Shown: piece after piece, positions 1 through 8,607 of the stretch | How the letters are laid out: each line of letters begins with the position of its first letter | How positions within the stretch are numbered: position 1 is the stretch's first letter | Position numbers and translations under genes: made by a program | Origin: Halobacteriales archaeon QS_6_71_20 | GTDB lineage: Archaea > Halobacteriota > Halobacteria > Halobacteriales > Haloferacaceae | Reading direction: 5' to 3' | Assembly: GCA_003020945.1 (NCBI GenBank) | Contig: PXRU01000026.1 | Coordinates: 62,001-126,000 of the forward strand | Length of the DNA: 64,000 bases | Notes under the pieces: generated by a model | Seen by the model: only the letters and a program-made list of their open reading frames with translations | Told to the model about the DNA's origin: nothing | Databases searched by the model: none

Positions 1-334
1 TCTCGTCGGCCCGCGTCTCCAACTCCTCGCGGGCGATCCGGTCGGCCTCCCCGCTTTCCTCCTCCGCGTACCGCTCCTCCAGCTCCTCGAAGCGGCGCGA
101 GATGACCGTCTCGGCGTCGAGAACGACCGTGTAGGCGTCGCGTTCGAGCCCCACCTCGCGCAGCTCCGAGAGCACCGGCTCGACCGCCCCCGTCGGGAGG
201 GGGAACGAGACGACGGCGGTGTACTCCCGGCCGCTCGTCTCGTCGGAGAGGACGTAGTCGATCCCCTCGTCGTCGAGCGTCGAGAGCACCGTCTCCCGCT
301 TGCCCGCGGGGATCATCACCTGGACGAGTCGCAC
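1..334 (-). CDS. TIGR00341/DUF389 family protein, N-terminal part (runs off window)
   Basis: The reverse strand reads from a GTG at 334 to the window edge without a stop, about 111 codons. The protein begins VRLVQVMIPAGKRETVL and contains a small alpha/beta domain with the phrase AVVSFPLPTGAVEPVL, followed by a charged helix (RRFEELEERYAEEE). This matches the soluble N-terminal domain of haloarchaeal TIGR00341/DUF389 proteins, whose C-terminal half, outside the window, is normally a multi-pass membrane domain. Its function is unknown. The start is the first GTG that opens the conserved VRLVQV sequence. The family call rests on pattern recognition of the N-terminus only. Confidence 0.75.
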   Translation of the reverse strand, partial: MRLVQVMIPAGKRETVLSTLDDEGIDYVLSDETSGREYTAVVSFPLPTGAVEPVLSELREVGLERDAYTVVLDAETVISRRFEELEERYAEEESGEADRIAREELETRADE

Positions 335-393
335 GGTCGGGCCTCTCGGACGGGACAGTTATAGTCGGCGGACGTGCCGGCGTTCGCGCCCGT

Positions 394-1149
394 CTACTCC
401 GGCCGCAGCCGGCGCAACACCGGGATCGACTCCAGCTTCTCGGCCGGGAGCGCCGCCCAGTCGACGCCCTCCGGTCGCGCGGGGGCGCCCCCGCCGGCGT
501 CGTCGGTCCTGCCGTCCGTCCCGTCGTCGGCCGACTCGCCGGGGCGGACCGTCCGCTCCGGCGTACAGATCACGTCCAGCGGCACGTCGTGGGCGTCCAG
601 CGCCACGTCGTCCTCGACGACCTGTCGCTCGTGGACCGTCGTCGCCACCGCGGGCGCGGCGTCGACGGCGTCCAGCTCCGCCAGCACCGCGAACTCCAGG
701 TCGGCGAACCCCTCGCCCTTCCCGACCCTCCCCCCGGCCGGGGTGACGGCGACGCTGCCGGAGACGATCAGATCGACGTGGGGCATCTCGTCGGGCCCGA
801 CGGGGACGCCGTGAGTCGCGGAGCCGGAGACGGTCGTCGCGTCGTCGATGTCGGGCACCTCCTCGGGCGCCAGCCGGAGGAACGGCTCCTCCTCGCGGAG
901 CCGCGGGACGGCCACGTAGACGGTCTTCCCGGCGCGAAGCGCGGCGCGGCGGACCGGCAGCTGGGGGGCGTCGGGGTTCGCCTTCACCGTCTCCGCCGCC
1001 TCCCACTCCGGCGTGTCGGTCAGCCGGGCGCACGCCTCGTCGGCGCCCGCGAAGTTCGGGATCCGGCCGTGAGGCGGGAACGGGAACCGCGCCTCGCCGG
1101 ACGCCTCCAGGTCGTCCCAGACGCGCTCGCGGAGGGGCTGTTTCTCCAT
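394..1149 (-). CDS. 5-formyltetrahydrofolate cyclo-ligase family protein
   Basis: This is a 251-residue protein starting MEKQPLRERVWDDLEASG. It carries the family signature GRVGKGEGFADLE near residue 140, corresponding to the G-x-G-x-G-Y/F-D phosphate- and folate-binding loop of methenyl-THF synthetases, and a basic N-terminal helix. Family members convert 5-formyl-THF to 5,10-methenyl-THF with ATP. Haloarchaeal versions are often annotated this way without biochemical proof, so the substrate is inferred. The last 45 residues are a lineage-typical acidic tail (ESADDGTDGRTDDAGGG) followed by a hydrophobic end. It is transcribed divergently from engB and separated from it by about 200 bp. Confidence 0.8.
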   Translation of the reverse strand: MEKQPLRERVWDDLEASGEARFPFPPHGRIPNFAGADEACARLTDTPEWEAAETVKANPDAPQLPVRRAALRAGKTVYVAVPRLREEEPFLRLAPEEVPDIDDATTVSGSATHGVPVGPDEMPHVDLIVSGSVAVTPAGGRVGKGEGFADLEFAVLAELDAVDAAPAVATTVHERQVVEDDVALDAHDVPLDVICTPERTVRPGESADDGTDGRTDDAGGGAPARPEGVDWAALPAEKLESIPVLRRLRPE

Positions 1150-1348
1150 GCGGTCCGGTGGGCCGGTGGCGACTTGGGCGCACCGCTCGGCGCTCGGTCC
1201 CCGGCCGCCCGCCCCCGTGACGACCCTCGCCGCTCGATCGCCCGCGACGGCCCCTTGCCGCTCGACGCTCGCGCGCCGGCAGCGGGCCCCCGTCGTCCGG
1301 CCGTGCCCGACCCGCGCCGCTTAACCGCCGCGACGGCCAGGTTCGTTC

Positions 1349-1981
1349 ATGACCTTCGAGGGCCGACCGGACCGGGACGCGGAAGTCGTCCTCGTCGGAC
1401 GGTCGAACGTCGGCAAGTCGACGCTGATGCGGGAGCTGACGGGCCACGACGTGACGACGGGGAAAAAGCCCGGCGTCACCAGGCGGCCCAACTACTTCGA
1501 CTGGGCCCCCCAGTCGTTCATGTTCACCGACCTCCCCGGCTTCGGCTTCATGTCCGGCGTCGAGGAGGGGAAGCGGGAGGCGATCAAGACGGACGTGGTG
1601 CGGTACGTCGAAGACAACGCCGACTCGATCGTCGCGGGCGTGCTCGTCGTCGACGGGAAGGCGGCCGTCGACATCATCGACCGCCACAGCGGCGAGGGGG
1701 AGATCCCCCACGACGTGGAGCTGTTCGGGTTTCTGCAGGACATCGACGTGGCGCCGGTCGTCGCGGTGAACAAGATGGACAAGGTCGACGACCGCGACGA
1801 GCGCCTCGACGCGCTGTGTGAGCGCCTCGGGCTGTACCCGCCCTGGCAGCAGTGGTCGGGTGAGGGCGGAACGATCGCGCCGATCACCGCGAAGCGGGGG
1901 CGGATCGAGCCGCTGAAGGAGGCGCTGCGCGGCCACTTCCGGGCGGCCAAGCGGGACGACCTGCTGCAGTTCGTGACGTAG
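1349..1981 (+). CDS. engB: GTP-binding protein EngB (YihA family)
   Basis: A 210-residue TRAFAC-class GTPase. The P-loop GRSNVGKST is near residues 17-25, switch I lies in the TRRPNYFDW stretch, G3 is DLPGFGF, and G4 is NKMDK near residue 136. EngB proteins bind GTP and in bacteria act in late 50S ribosome assembly; the archaeal role is inferred. Length matches the family. A TATA-like cgcttaa at 1318-1324 sits about 27 nt before the ATG, so the transcript is probably leaderless and this ATG is the start. The gene stands alone, divergent from the cyclo-ligase-like gene. Confidence 0.93.
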   Translation: MTFEGRPDRDAEVVLVGRSNVGKSTLMRELTGHDVTTGKKPGVTRRPNYFDWAPQSFMFTDLPGFGFMSGVEEGKREAIKTDVVRYVEDNADSIVAGVLVVDGKAAVDIIDRHSGEGEIPHDVELFGFLQDIDVAPVVAVNKMDKVDDRDERLDALCERLGLYPPWQQWSGEGGTIAPITAKRGRIEPLKEALRGHFRAAKRDDLLQFVT

Positions 1982-1997
1982 TCGTCCGTATCGGTTG

Positions 1998-2078
1998 AGC
2001 TGTTCGGGCCGTGCCCTCGACCGACGGCGCAGTCGCTCCAGCTGTTCGGGCCGTGCCCTCGACCGACGGCGCAGTCGC
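1998..2078 (+). repeat. 39-bp direct repeat, two tandem copies with 42-bp period
   Basis: The unit beginning agctgttcgggccgtgccct and ending gacggcgcagtcgc occurs at 1998-2036 and again at 2040-2078, identical over 39 bp, separated by tcc. It lies directly after the engB stop codon. The period is a multiple of three, but no frame through it looks like a real gene. It may be a recent slippage duplication. Confidence 0.9.
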
Positions 2079-2360
2079 GCCGGAAAGCCCCCGGCGCTCT
2101 CGGAGGCTGCGACTCGCTGTGCTCCTCGTCGCTCCCTCCGGTCGCTCCTGCGGTGCTTGCGTCGTCTCGCTCCCCGAGAGCGCCGGCCCCTTTCAGTCCC
2201 ACCCACCGCCACCGCACCGCGCCACACCCTCCCCAGCCGATTCGCTCGTCGGTCGCGTCGCTCCCGACTCGCTCATCCCTCGCGCGCTCCCGGCGCGGAC
2301 GGAGCCGCGCCGGCACGCGCCGACCGTCGTTCCCCTCCGTCGACCTCCCCGAGTACGAGC

Positions 2361-2370
2361 GTTTATATCG
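2361..2370 (+). promoter_or_regulatory. TATA box of the RecJ-like DHH gene
   Basis: The sequence gtttatatcg is a strong archaeal TATA element. Its centre is about 30 nt before the ATG at 2396, which predicts a transcript starting at or a few nt before the initiator. This supports the ATG at 2396 over the longer upstream open frame that begins at 2153. Confidence 0.7.
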
Positions 2371-2395
2371 GAGAACGCCCCACCCTCGCACAGCA

Positions 2396-3964
2396 ATGGC
2401 GAGCGCGGACGGCGAGGACGAGCGGAGCGAGTCCTCGGATCGAACGGGGAGCGACGGCGAACGGGGCACGGAGCGCCCCGTGAGCGACGCGACCCGTGAG
2501 GACCCGGAGGGGGCGGACTCGGACAGCCACGAACAGTCCGACTTCCCCGTCCCCGCGCTCCGCGGGCGCGCCGAGGCCTGCGCCGCCCGGCTCCGCGAGG
2601 CCGACGACCTGCTCGTCTGTTCGCACATCGACGCCGACGGCCTCACCAGCGCCGCCGTCGCCGCGTCCGCCCTCGAACGTGCCGGCCTCGCGTTCGAGAC
2701 GACGTTCTGCAAACAGCTCGACGCCGAGGCGGTCGAGCGCGTCGCCGCGACGGAGTACGACGTGGTCTGGTTCACCGACCTCGGCAGCGGACAGCTCGAC
2801 GCGATCGCGCCCCACGAGGCGGCCGGCGACTTCGTGCCCGTGATCGCCGACCACCACCGGCCCGCCGAGGCGGACACCGAGTTCCACTGCAACCCCCTGC
2901 TGGAGGGGATCGACGGCGCGAGCGAGCTCTCCGGCGCGGGGGCGGCGTACCTCCTCGCTCGCGCGCTGGGCGACGCGACCGGGACGGACAACCGCGACCT
3001 CGCCGCGCTCGCGGTCGTGGGCGCCGTCGGCGACATGCAGGACGGCGAGGGCGGCCTCTCGGGGGCCAACGAGGGGGTCGTCGCCGACGCGGTCGCCGCG
3101 GGCGCGCTTGCGGAGGAGACGGATCTCGCGCTGTACGGCCGCCAGACCCGGCCGCTCCCCAAGCTCCTGGAGTATGCCGGCGAGGCGCGCATTCCGGGCA
3201 TCTCGAACGACGAGGCCGGCTGCCACGAGTTCCTGGCGGAGCTGGACGTGCCGATGAAGGATGGCGACGACGAGTGGCGCCGCTGGGTCGACCTCGCACG
3301 CGACGAGCGGCGGACGGTCGCCAGCGCGCTCATCAGGCGGGCCGTCTCCTCGGGCGTCCCCAGCGAGCGGGTCGACTCGCTCGTCGACACCACCTACGTC
3401 CTCGTCGACGAGGAGCCCGGCACCGCGCTGCGGGACGTGAGCGAGTTCTCCACGCTCCTGAACGCGACGGCGCGCTACGAGCGCGCGGACGTCGGACTCG
3501 CGGTGTGTCTCGGCGACCGCGACGGGGCGCTCGACCGCGCGCGGACGCTGCTGCGGACCCACCGCCGGAACCTCTCGGAGGGGCTGCAGTGGGTGACCGG
3601 CGAGGGCGTCGAGCGCGAGGAGCACGTCCAGTGGTTCGACGCCGGCACGCGGATCCGCGAGACGATCGTGGGCATCGTCGCCGGGATGGCCGTCGGCGCC
3701 GACGGCGTCTCGCGGAGCCGGCCGATCGTCGCGTTCGCGGACAAGGGCGACGGCGAGACGAAGGTGTCGGCCCGCGGGAGCGGCCACCTCGTGCGCGAGG
3801 GGCTCGACCTCTCTGGGGTCATGCGGGAGGCGAGCCGCGCGGTCGGCGGCGACGGCGGAGGCCACGACGTCGCCGCGGGCGCGACGATCCCCGACGGCGA
3901 GCGGGCGGCGTTCCTCGCGGCGGTCGACGAACTCGTCGGCGAGCAGTTGGCGGACGACGGGTAG
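2396..3964 (+). CDS. DHH-family phosphoesterase, RecJ-like (archaeal)
   Basis: A 522-residue protein. After about 45 acidic, disordered residues comes the DHH domain: CSHIDADGLTS (motif I), VVWFTDLGSG (motif II, with the aspartate), and ADHHRP (the DHH motif). GDMQD follows, and the C-terminal DHHA1 domain ends in GGDGGGHDVAAGATIP. Archaeal RecJ-like proteins are Mn2+-dependent 5'-3' single-strand DNA or RNA exonucleases, and some bind GINS of the replicative helicase; which activity applies here is not visible. The start was chosen from the TATA box and the first ATG giving the acidic N-terminus. It stands alone in its transcription direction. Confidence 0.85.
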   Translation: MASADGEDERSESSDRTGSDGERGTERPVSDATREDPEGADSDSHEQSDFPVPALRGRAEACAARLREADDLLVCSHIDADGLTSAAVAASALERAGLAFETTFCKQLDAEAVERVAATEYDVVWFTDLGSGQLDAIAPHEAAGDFVPVIADHHRPAEADTEFHCNPLLEGIDGASELSGAGAAYLLARALGDATGTDNRDLAALAVVGAVGDMQDGEGGLSGANEGVVADAVAAGALAEETDLALYGRQTRPLPKLLEYAGEARIPGISNDEAGCHEFLAELDVPMKDGDDEWRRWVDLARDERRTVASALIRRAVSSGVPSERVDSLVDTTYVLVDEEPGTALRDVSEFSTLLNATARYERADVGLAVCLGDRDGALDRARTLLRTHRRNLSEGLQWVTGEGVEREEHVQWFDAGTRIRETIVGIVAGMAVGADGVSRSRPIVAFADKGDGETKVSARGSGHLVREGLDLSGVMREASRAVGGDGGGHDVAAGATIPDGERAAFLAAVDELVGEQLADDG

Positions 3965-4035
3965 CCGCGCACAGGGTGCGGACAGACCGGGGCGGGAGAA
4001 CGGCCCGGGGTCCGGCTCCCCGGGGACGGGGACCG

Positions 4036-4626
4036 CTACACCGACTCGGAGGCCGACGACTGGGAGTCGCCCATCTCGCGGAACAACATCCGGTAGTCGT
4101 CCGCCGAGAACGCCGACGCGAGGTCGTCCAGGTCCGACTGCAGCGACTCGATGCTGTCGAGCAGGTCGTCGTACTCCGGCGAGGAGCGCAGCTCCGCGGG
4201 CGTCCGCTCGGCCTCCAGCACGGCGCGTTTCGTGACGAGCGACGCCGTCCGCTTGAGCGCGTCGTCGTACTGGGCGCGCGTCCCCAGGCGCTCGACGGCC
4301 GACTGGATGTCGTCGCGCGTCGCCGGCTTCACGAGGTACAGATCGAACCCCATCTCCACGATGTCGATGTCGGGCTCGACGGCGGTTACCATCGCAACCC
4401 GGCAGTCGAGGCCGCGGTCGCGGATGGACGCGAGCACCTCTGCGCCGGAGGTGTCCGGCAGACGACGGTCGAGCAGTACGGCGTCCGTGTCGGCGTCGAC
4501 GAGTTCGAGCGCCTCCGCGCCCGTGTTCGCCACGGCGACGTCGTAGTCGTCGAGGTAGCCGCGGTACAGCTCGGCGACCTCGTGTTCGTCCTCGACGATG
4601 AGCACGCGTCGCGTCACCGGACGCAC
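4036..4626 (-). CDS. HalX-domain response regulator
   Basis: A 196-residue two-component regulator. Residues 7-115 form a receiver domain with the acidic pair in LIVEDEHE, the phospho-acceptor Asp in AVLLDRRLPD, the conserved Thr in MVTAVEPD and Lys in YLVKPATRDD. A HalX domain follows (about residues 118-185, KRTASLVTKRAVLEAERTPAEL), a helical module found in haloarchaeal regulators; there is no DNA-binding output domain. The GTG at 4626 is the only start in this frame near the receiver, but a good TATA box points to an ATG at 4658 in another frame, separated by a run of six C. A one-base loss is suspected (see findings). It is divergent from the KaiC-like gene. Confidence 0.88.
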   Translation of the reverse strand: MRPVTRRVLIVEDEHEVAELYRGYLDDYDVAVANTGAEALELVDADTDAVLLDRRLPDTSGAEVLASIRDRGLDCRVAMVTAVEPDIDIVEMGFDLYLVKPATRDDIQSAVERLGTRAQYDDALKRTASLVTKRAVLEAERTPAELRSSPEYDDLLDSIESLQSDLDDLASAFSADDYRMLFREMGDSQSSASESV

Positions 4627-4680
4627 CCCCCGACGTGCTCGCTATCGCCGTCAGTCATAGTCGACAACCGGATGTGTTCG

Positions 4681-4690
4681 CGCTTAAAAC
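4681..4690 (-). promoter_or_regulatory. TATA box for the HalX regulator
   Basis: Read on the reverse strand, gttttaagcg is centred about 28 nt upstream of an ATG at 4658. That ATG opens only 14 codons (MTDGDSEHVGGCVR) before a stop. Inserting one G in the run at 4626-4631 would join it in frame to RPVTRRVLIVEDE, giving a normal acidic haloarchaeal N-terminus. Confidence 0.55.
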
Positions 4691-4816
4691 TATCGCACAC
4701 GAAGCCCGCCGATACTCATATCGGACGAAAGACATGTGAAACGGTGATCGTATGCGGCGCTCACCGTCGACCGCACGGCGGAACCGTTTTCATTTGTGCG
4801 ACCGGCGGGTACGAAC

Positions 4817-5548
4817 ATGGTAACGACGGTTCCGACCGGAGTCGACGGCCTCGACTCCGTTCTCAACGGCGGACTCGTGAAGGACGCGACGGTGTTGGTC
4901 AGCGGGAATCCGGGGACGGGGAAGTCCCTGTTCGGGATCCAGTATCTGTACAACGGCGTGAAGAACCACGACGAGTACGGCATCTACATCTCCTTCGAGG
5001 AGAACGAGGAGGACATCCGGCAGGCGGCCGAGTCGATCGGCTTCGATGAGTGGGGCGACCTCGTCGACGCCGACTCGATCAAGGTGTACGACAAACAGCA
5101 CATGCTCCGGGAGGGCGACTTCTCATCGGCGTTGGACACGCTGCTCGAGGACTTCGCCAACACCACCTACGACCGGCTCGTCCTCGACTCGCTCACGATG
5201 TTCTCGCTGTTCTTCGACGACGAGAAGGAGGAGCGCACGTACCTCCTGAAGTTCTCGGACATCCTGAAACAGAACGGGCTCACCTCGCTTCTGATCAACG
5301 AGCAGGGCGCGGTGTTCCCGCAGACGGAGATCGGCCTGGAGAACTTCCTCACCGACGGGAACGTCTACTTCATCCAGACGCCGACCGACTCCGGCGTCAA
5401 CCGCTACGTCTGGGTGGCGAAGATGCGCAAACAGAACATCGACACCGACATCTTCCCGATGGAGATCGGCGATGGCGGCATCAAGGTGTACGAGCGGGCG
5501 GGCGGCTTCTCGATGATGGGCGGCGACGGGCCGGACGCCGGCTTCTGA
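4817..5548 (+). CDS. Single-domain KaiC/RAD55-like RecA-superfamily ATPase
   Basis: A 243-residue protein with one KaiC domain. Walker A GNPGTGKS is at residues 30-37, the KaiC-type acidic pair is in ISFEENEED near 60, and Walker B is RLVLDSLTMF. KaiC-like proteins in haloarchaea are thought to be signal-output ATPases rather than recombinases; partners are not known. A TATA-like cgttttcatt at 4785-4794, centred 28 nt before this ATG, selects it over the in-frame start at 4796. The gene is divergent from a HalX regulator and convergent with a winged-helix regulator, suggesting a local signalling group. Confidence 0.88.
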   Translation: MVTTVPTGVDGLDSVLNGGLVKDATVLVSGNPGTGKSLFGIQYLYNGVKNHDEYGIYISFEENEEDIRQAAESIGFDEWGDLVDADSIKVYDKQHMLREGDFSSALDTLLEDFANTTYDRLVLDSLTMFSLFFDDEKEERTYLLKFSDILKQNGLTSLLINEQGAVFPQTEIGLENFLTDGNVYFIQTPTDSGVNRYVWVAKMRKQNIDTDIFPMEIGDGGIKVYERAGGFSMMGGDGPDAGF

Positions 5549-5591
5549 GGCCGCGGCGACCCCCCGGCATCGGTCGCCGGTCGGCGCCTCC

Positions 5592-5933
5592 TCACCCGTC
5601 GGTTATCGTCCGCCAGACGTCGTCGAGCTTGTTTTTCACCTCCGACCGCTCCTCCAGTTCGACGGCGAGCCCGTCGCGGAACGTGACCCTGACCCCGTCG
5701 ACGCACCGCCGATACACCTTGATCCGCCGGTGTTCGTCCGAGAGGGGCCGGTCGTGAAGCTCCAGTAGCTCCGTGTCCTCGAGCTCGTTGATGCGCCGAT
5801 AACACGTCGCGATCGGCACGCCGAGTTGGTCCGACAGCTCCTGTGCCGACTTCGGCTCGCCCGCCGCATCGAGTATCTCGGGGTTGTACTTGTTCCCCAG
5901 CACCTCAACGATCTCCTCGTCGTCCGCGGACAT
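5592..5933 (-). CDS. Winged helix-turn-helix transcriptional regulator
   Basis: A 113-residue protein starting MSADDEEIVEVLGNKYNPEI. It holds an ArsR/MarR-like winged helix: helix EILDAAGEPKSAQEL, turn, recognition helix VPIATCYRRINELEDTELL, then a basic wing (SDEHRRIKVYRR). The last 40 residues resemble an effector or dimerisation region. The start is set by a TATA-like element (ataaaag read in reverse) at 5958-5964, centred 28 nt upstream; the longer frame to 6146 is rejected. It faces the KaiC-like gene tail to tail, with 43 bp between stops. Such HTH genes often neighbour KaiC-like genes in haloarchaea; a regulatory link is inferred. Confidence 0.82.
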   Translation of the reverse strand: MSADDEEIVEVLGNKYNPEILDAAGEPKSAQELSDQLGVPIATCYRRINELEDTELLELHDRPLSDEHRRIKVYRRCVDGVRVTFRDGLAVELEERSEVKNKLDDVWRTITDG

Positions 5934-6145
5934 GAGTTTCAGTACTGATTGTGGGAGATAAAAGCATACCGCCTCGGATCGCACGCAGCAACTCGAATCT
6001 CGGCTACTCTCAGCTTCGCTATCGAGTTCGATACTACTCGGTGAAACCGTTTCGTTCGAGAACCGGCGTCGCGGGTTACTACCTGGACCCGACAGAGCGG
6101 CGATAGCGTCCGGCCCGGGGCAGAACGAGACTGAGAGACTCACCA

Positions 6146-6376
6146 TTGTTCGAATTCATCATCGAGACGGAGCGCGGGCAGGTCGGAACCGGGACGCTCA
6201 TCGAGTTCCTCCTCCCGTCGGTGATCCTGTTCAACGCGGTCCTTTCGTCGGTGACGATCCGTACCGACGGCGGCGACAAGGCGAACGCCTCCCTTCACTT
6301 CGTGCTCATGACATGGCTCGGCTCCGGCGTCGCCGTCTTCGCGAAGCACTTGGTCACCACCGTCCTCTCGATCTGA
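6146..6376 (+). CDS. Small hypothetical membrane protein
   Basis: A 76-codon frame starting at TTG 6146 encodes two likely membrane helices: LIEFLLPSVILFNAVLSSV (about 18-36) and FVLMTWLGSGVAVFAKHLV (about 52-70), with a short acidic linker (RTDGGDKANAS). I do not recognise the family. Hydrophobic periodicity and the absence of shadow-type Arg/Ser richness favour a real gene, but no TATA box is convincing and the start is uncertain. It converges on cstA. Confidence 0.5.
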   Translation: MFEFIIETERGQVGTGTLIEFLLPSVILFNAVLSSVTIRTDGGDKANASLHFVLMTWLGSGVAVFAKHLVTTVLSI

Positions 6377-6518
6377 TGCGGGCGCCGACCGCCGCCCCGC
6401 GACCGCGACGGTCGGACACGACGGCGAGGAGGTGTCGGCCGTCGCCGCCCGGCCCGCCGCGGTCGAGGAGCGCGACCGCCTCGCGGACCCGCTCGCGGCG
6501 GACGGCGGTCCGGTGTGC

Positions 6519-8402
6519 TCAGGAGTCGCCGTGCGACCCCCGACCGCCGTCCGTGGCGACCGCGCCGTCGGGCGTCCGCCGCGCCTCCTGGATGTTCCTG
6601 TACCCCATCCTCGCGAGCGCGAGCGCGAGGTACACCAACACGAGCGCGAGGACGATCTGGACCGCGACCGACGCCTGCGTGGCGAGCGTGAGGGTCTCGC
6701 CCTCCGCGAGCCCCCAGTTGCCCTGCACGAACTTCTGGTAGAGGTTCTGGTACAGCGCCAGGTACAGCAGCGCCACCACCGTCACGCCGGTCATGATCGC
6801 CATCGGGACGCCCGTGGAGATCAGCTGCTTGGACTCGTCCCAGTTGGCGAGCCACACCGTCGCGGTGAGCAGCGCCATCGCGGCCAGCAGCTGGTTGGCG
6901 CCGCCGAACAGCGGCCAGAGGTCGGCCCACGTCCCCGAGGAGACGAGGACGTAGCCGCCGAACACCTGGATGCTCGCCGAGACGTAGCGGTTCGAGACGG
7001 TCTCCTCGACGCTCGTCTCCGGCGTGCCGACGATCTCGTTCATCATGTACCGCCCCAGGCGGACGGCCGTGTCGGTGGAGGTGAGCAGGAAGCTCACGAG
7101 CACCAGCGCCATGAACGGCGCGCCGTACGCCGCCGGGATACCGAACGACGTCAGGATGACGCCGCCGCCGGTGGCGAAGTTCGGGAGCGCCTGCCCGATC
7201 CCGCCGCCGGAGACGGTGATCCCGGCGATCGACACCGTCGCGAGCGCGACCGTCGCGAGCAGTCCCTCGCCGAGCATGCCGCCGTAGCCGATGGCCCGCG
7301 CGTCGGTCTCCTTGTCGAGCTGCTTCGACGTCGTGCCCGACGACACCAGCGAGTGGAACCCGGAGATGGTCCCGCAGGCGATAGTCACGAAAAGCAGCGG
7401 GAACAGCGGGAGGGCGTAGGACCCGCCCATGAAGCCGCGGTACATCGGGATCGTGTCGCTGACCACCAGCGCCTGGTTCGCCGTGCCGAGCACCGTTCCG
7501 ACGATGATCGCCAGCAGCGTCCCGCCGACGCCCGAGTACAGCAGGAACGACGACAGGTAGTCGCGCGGCTGGAGCAGCATCCAGACCGGAAGCACGGACG
7601 CGACGAACGCGTACACCAGCACGACCGGGATCCACGCCGAGATGTTGGCGTTGATCACCGTCGGCAGGAAGCCGACGCTCTCGCCGAACAGGACGATGAA
7701 CCCGTTGCCGGCGGCGTTCGTCGCGGTCGCGACGGTCTCGCCCTCGCCGACGAACGAGCCCGCGGTCAACGCGATCGGGTACTGGATCCCGACCCAGACG
7801 CTGGCGAACACGCCGGCGACGAACCCGACGGTTCCCGGAACGAACGGCCCGTCGAGCTGGTACAGGTAGAACCCGAACACCAGCGCCAGCGCGATGTACA
7901 GGAACGACGCCGTCGCCGCGCTCGGGAACGCGTCGAACACCAGCGCGACGACGAGCGCGAACACCGCCACCACCAGGATGATGGTGAGGAACGCGAACCA
8001 CAGCAGCATGCTCTTGCCGCGGTCGCCGACGTACTCGCCGATGATGTAGCCGATCGACTTCCCCTCGTGTCGGAGCGACGACGACAGCGAGACGAAGTCG
8101 TGGACCGACCCCATCAGCGGGTTGCCGACGGCGATCCACAGCAGCGCCGGCAGCCAGCCCCACACCACGCCGGCCGTGATGGGACCGACGATGGGCGCGC
8201 CGCCCGCGATACTCGAGTAGTGATGCCCCAGGAGGACGGGCTTTTTCGACGGCACGTACTCCTGTCCGTCCTCGTATTTGTGTGCCGGCGTCTCGTTTTC
8301 CTCCTCCAGCTCCACGAACCTCGCCAGGTATCGGGAGTAGCCGAGGTACCCCGCGCTGAACAGCGCGAGCACTGCGAGCACCAGCCAGATCACAGCCACC
8401 AT
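6519..8402 (-). CDS. cstA: Carbon starvation protein CstA
   Basis: A 627-residue polytopic membrane protein with about 16-18 hydrophobic segments. CstA signatures are visible: GHHYSSIAGGAPIVGPITA near residue 60, VGNPLMGSVHDF near 92, and FHSLVSSGTTSKQL in the middle, with the STDTAVRLGRY motif later. In bacteria CstA proteins import pyruvate and possibly peptides during carbon limitation; the haloarchaeal substrate is inferred. Length fits the family. A TATA-like cataaaaac at 8438-8446 lies about 40 nt upstream, implying a short leader. The gene is transcribed alone. Confidence 0.93.
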   Translation of the reverse strand: MVAVIWLVLAVLALFSAGYLGYSRYLARFVELEEENETPAHKYEDGQEYVPSKKPVLLGHHYSSIAGGAPIVGPITAGVVWGWLPALLWIAVGNPLMGSVHDFVSLSSSLRHEGKSIGYIIGEYVGDRGKSMLLWFAFLTIILVVAVFALVVALVFDAFPSAATASFLYIALALVFGFYLYQLDGPFVPGTVGFVAGVFASVWVGIQYPIALTAGSFVGEGETVATATNAAGNGFIVLFGESVGFLPTVINANISAWIPVVLVYAFVASVLPVWMLLQPRDYLSSFLLYSGVGGTLLAIIVGTVLGTANQALVVSDTIPMYRGFMGGSYALPLFPLLFVTIACGTISGFHSLVSSGTTSKQLDKETDARAIGYGGMLGEGLLATVALATVSIAGITVSGGGIGQALPNFATGGGVILTSFGIPAAYGAPFMALVLVSFLLTSTDTAVRLGRYMMNEIVGTPETSVEETVSNRYVSASIQVFGGYVLVSSGTWADLWPLFGGANQLLAAMALLTATVWLANWDESKQLISTGVPMAIMTGVTVVALLYLALYQNLYQKFVQGNWGLAEGETLTLATQASVAVQIVLALVLVYLALALARMGYRNIQEARRTPDGAVATDGGRGSHGDS

Positions 8403-8607
8403 GTGTGTTACCTCGTCGCAGGGGTGAGTGTACCTGGCATAAAAACGTTGAGATCCGACGTCGGACCGCGGGTCGTGATACCGCCGATAGCCGGGCCGAC
8501 TGGACGAGGTTCGGTTCGTTTCGGGCGACGGCAGGCAGTATTTACCCAGGGATCCTCCTTGAGTACTTTTCGGCCGGGTCGCCGCCCCGAGCGGCTGGGC
8601 GCGCGCC

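Larger units (their letters stand above)
1982..2395. other. Intergenic stretch with a tandem repeat and the DHH-gene promoter
   Basis: About 410 bp without a convincing gene. It begins with a 39-bp unit present twice, 42 bp apart (see repeat entry), then C/T-rich low-complexity sequence of the kind common between haloarchaeal genes, and ends with the TATA box gtttatat at 2361-2368 that serves the downstream gene. Open frames here lack start context and have Arg/Ser/Pro-rich shadow composition. Confidence 0.6.

Noticed and set aside
2153-2395. Upstream extension of the DHH gene
   Set aside because: A strong TATA box lies inside it, 30 nt before the ATG at 2396, and the extra residues are Ser/Arg/Pro-rich shadow sequence.
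3274-5049. Very long open frames opposite or out of phase with real genes (for example 3274-5049 forward)
   Set aside because: High-GC DNA gives few stops. These frames are Arg/Gly-rich, lack starts and motifs, and overlap well-supported genes.
5934-6146. N-terminal extension of the winged-helix gene
   Set aside because: The TATA-like element at 5958-5964 places transcription start at 5933; the extension lacks family features.
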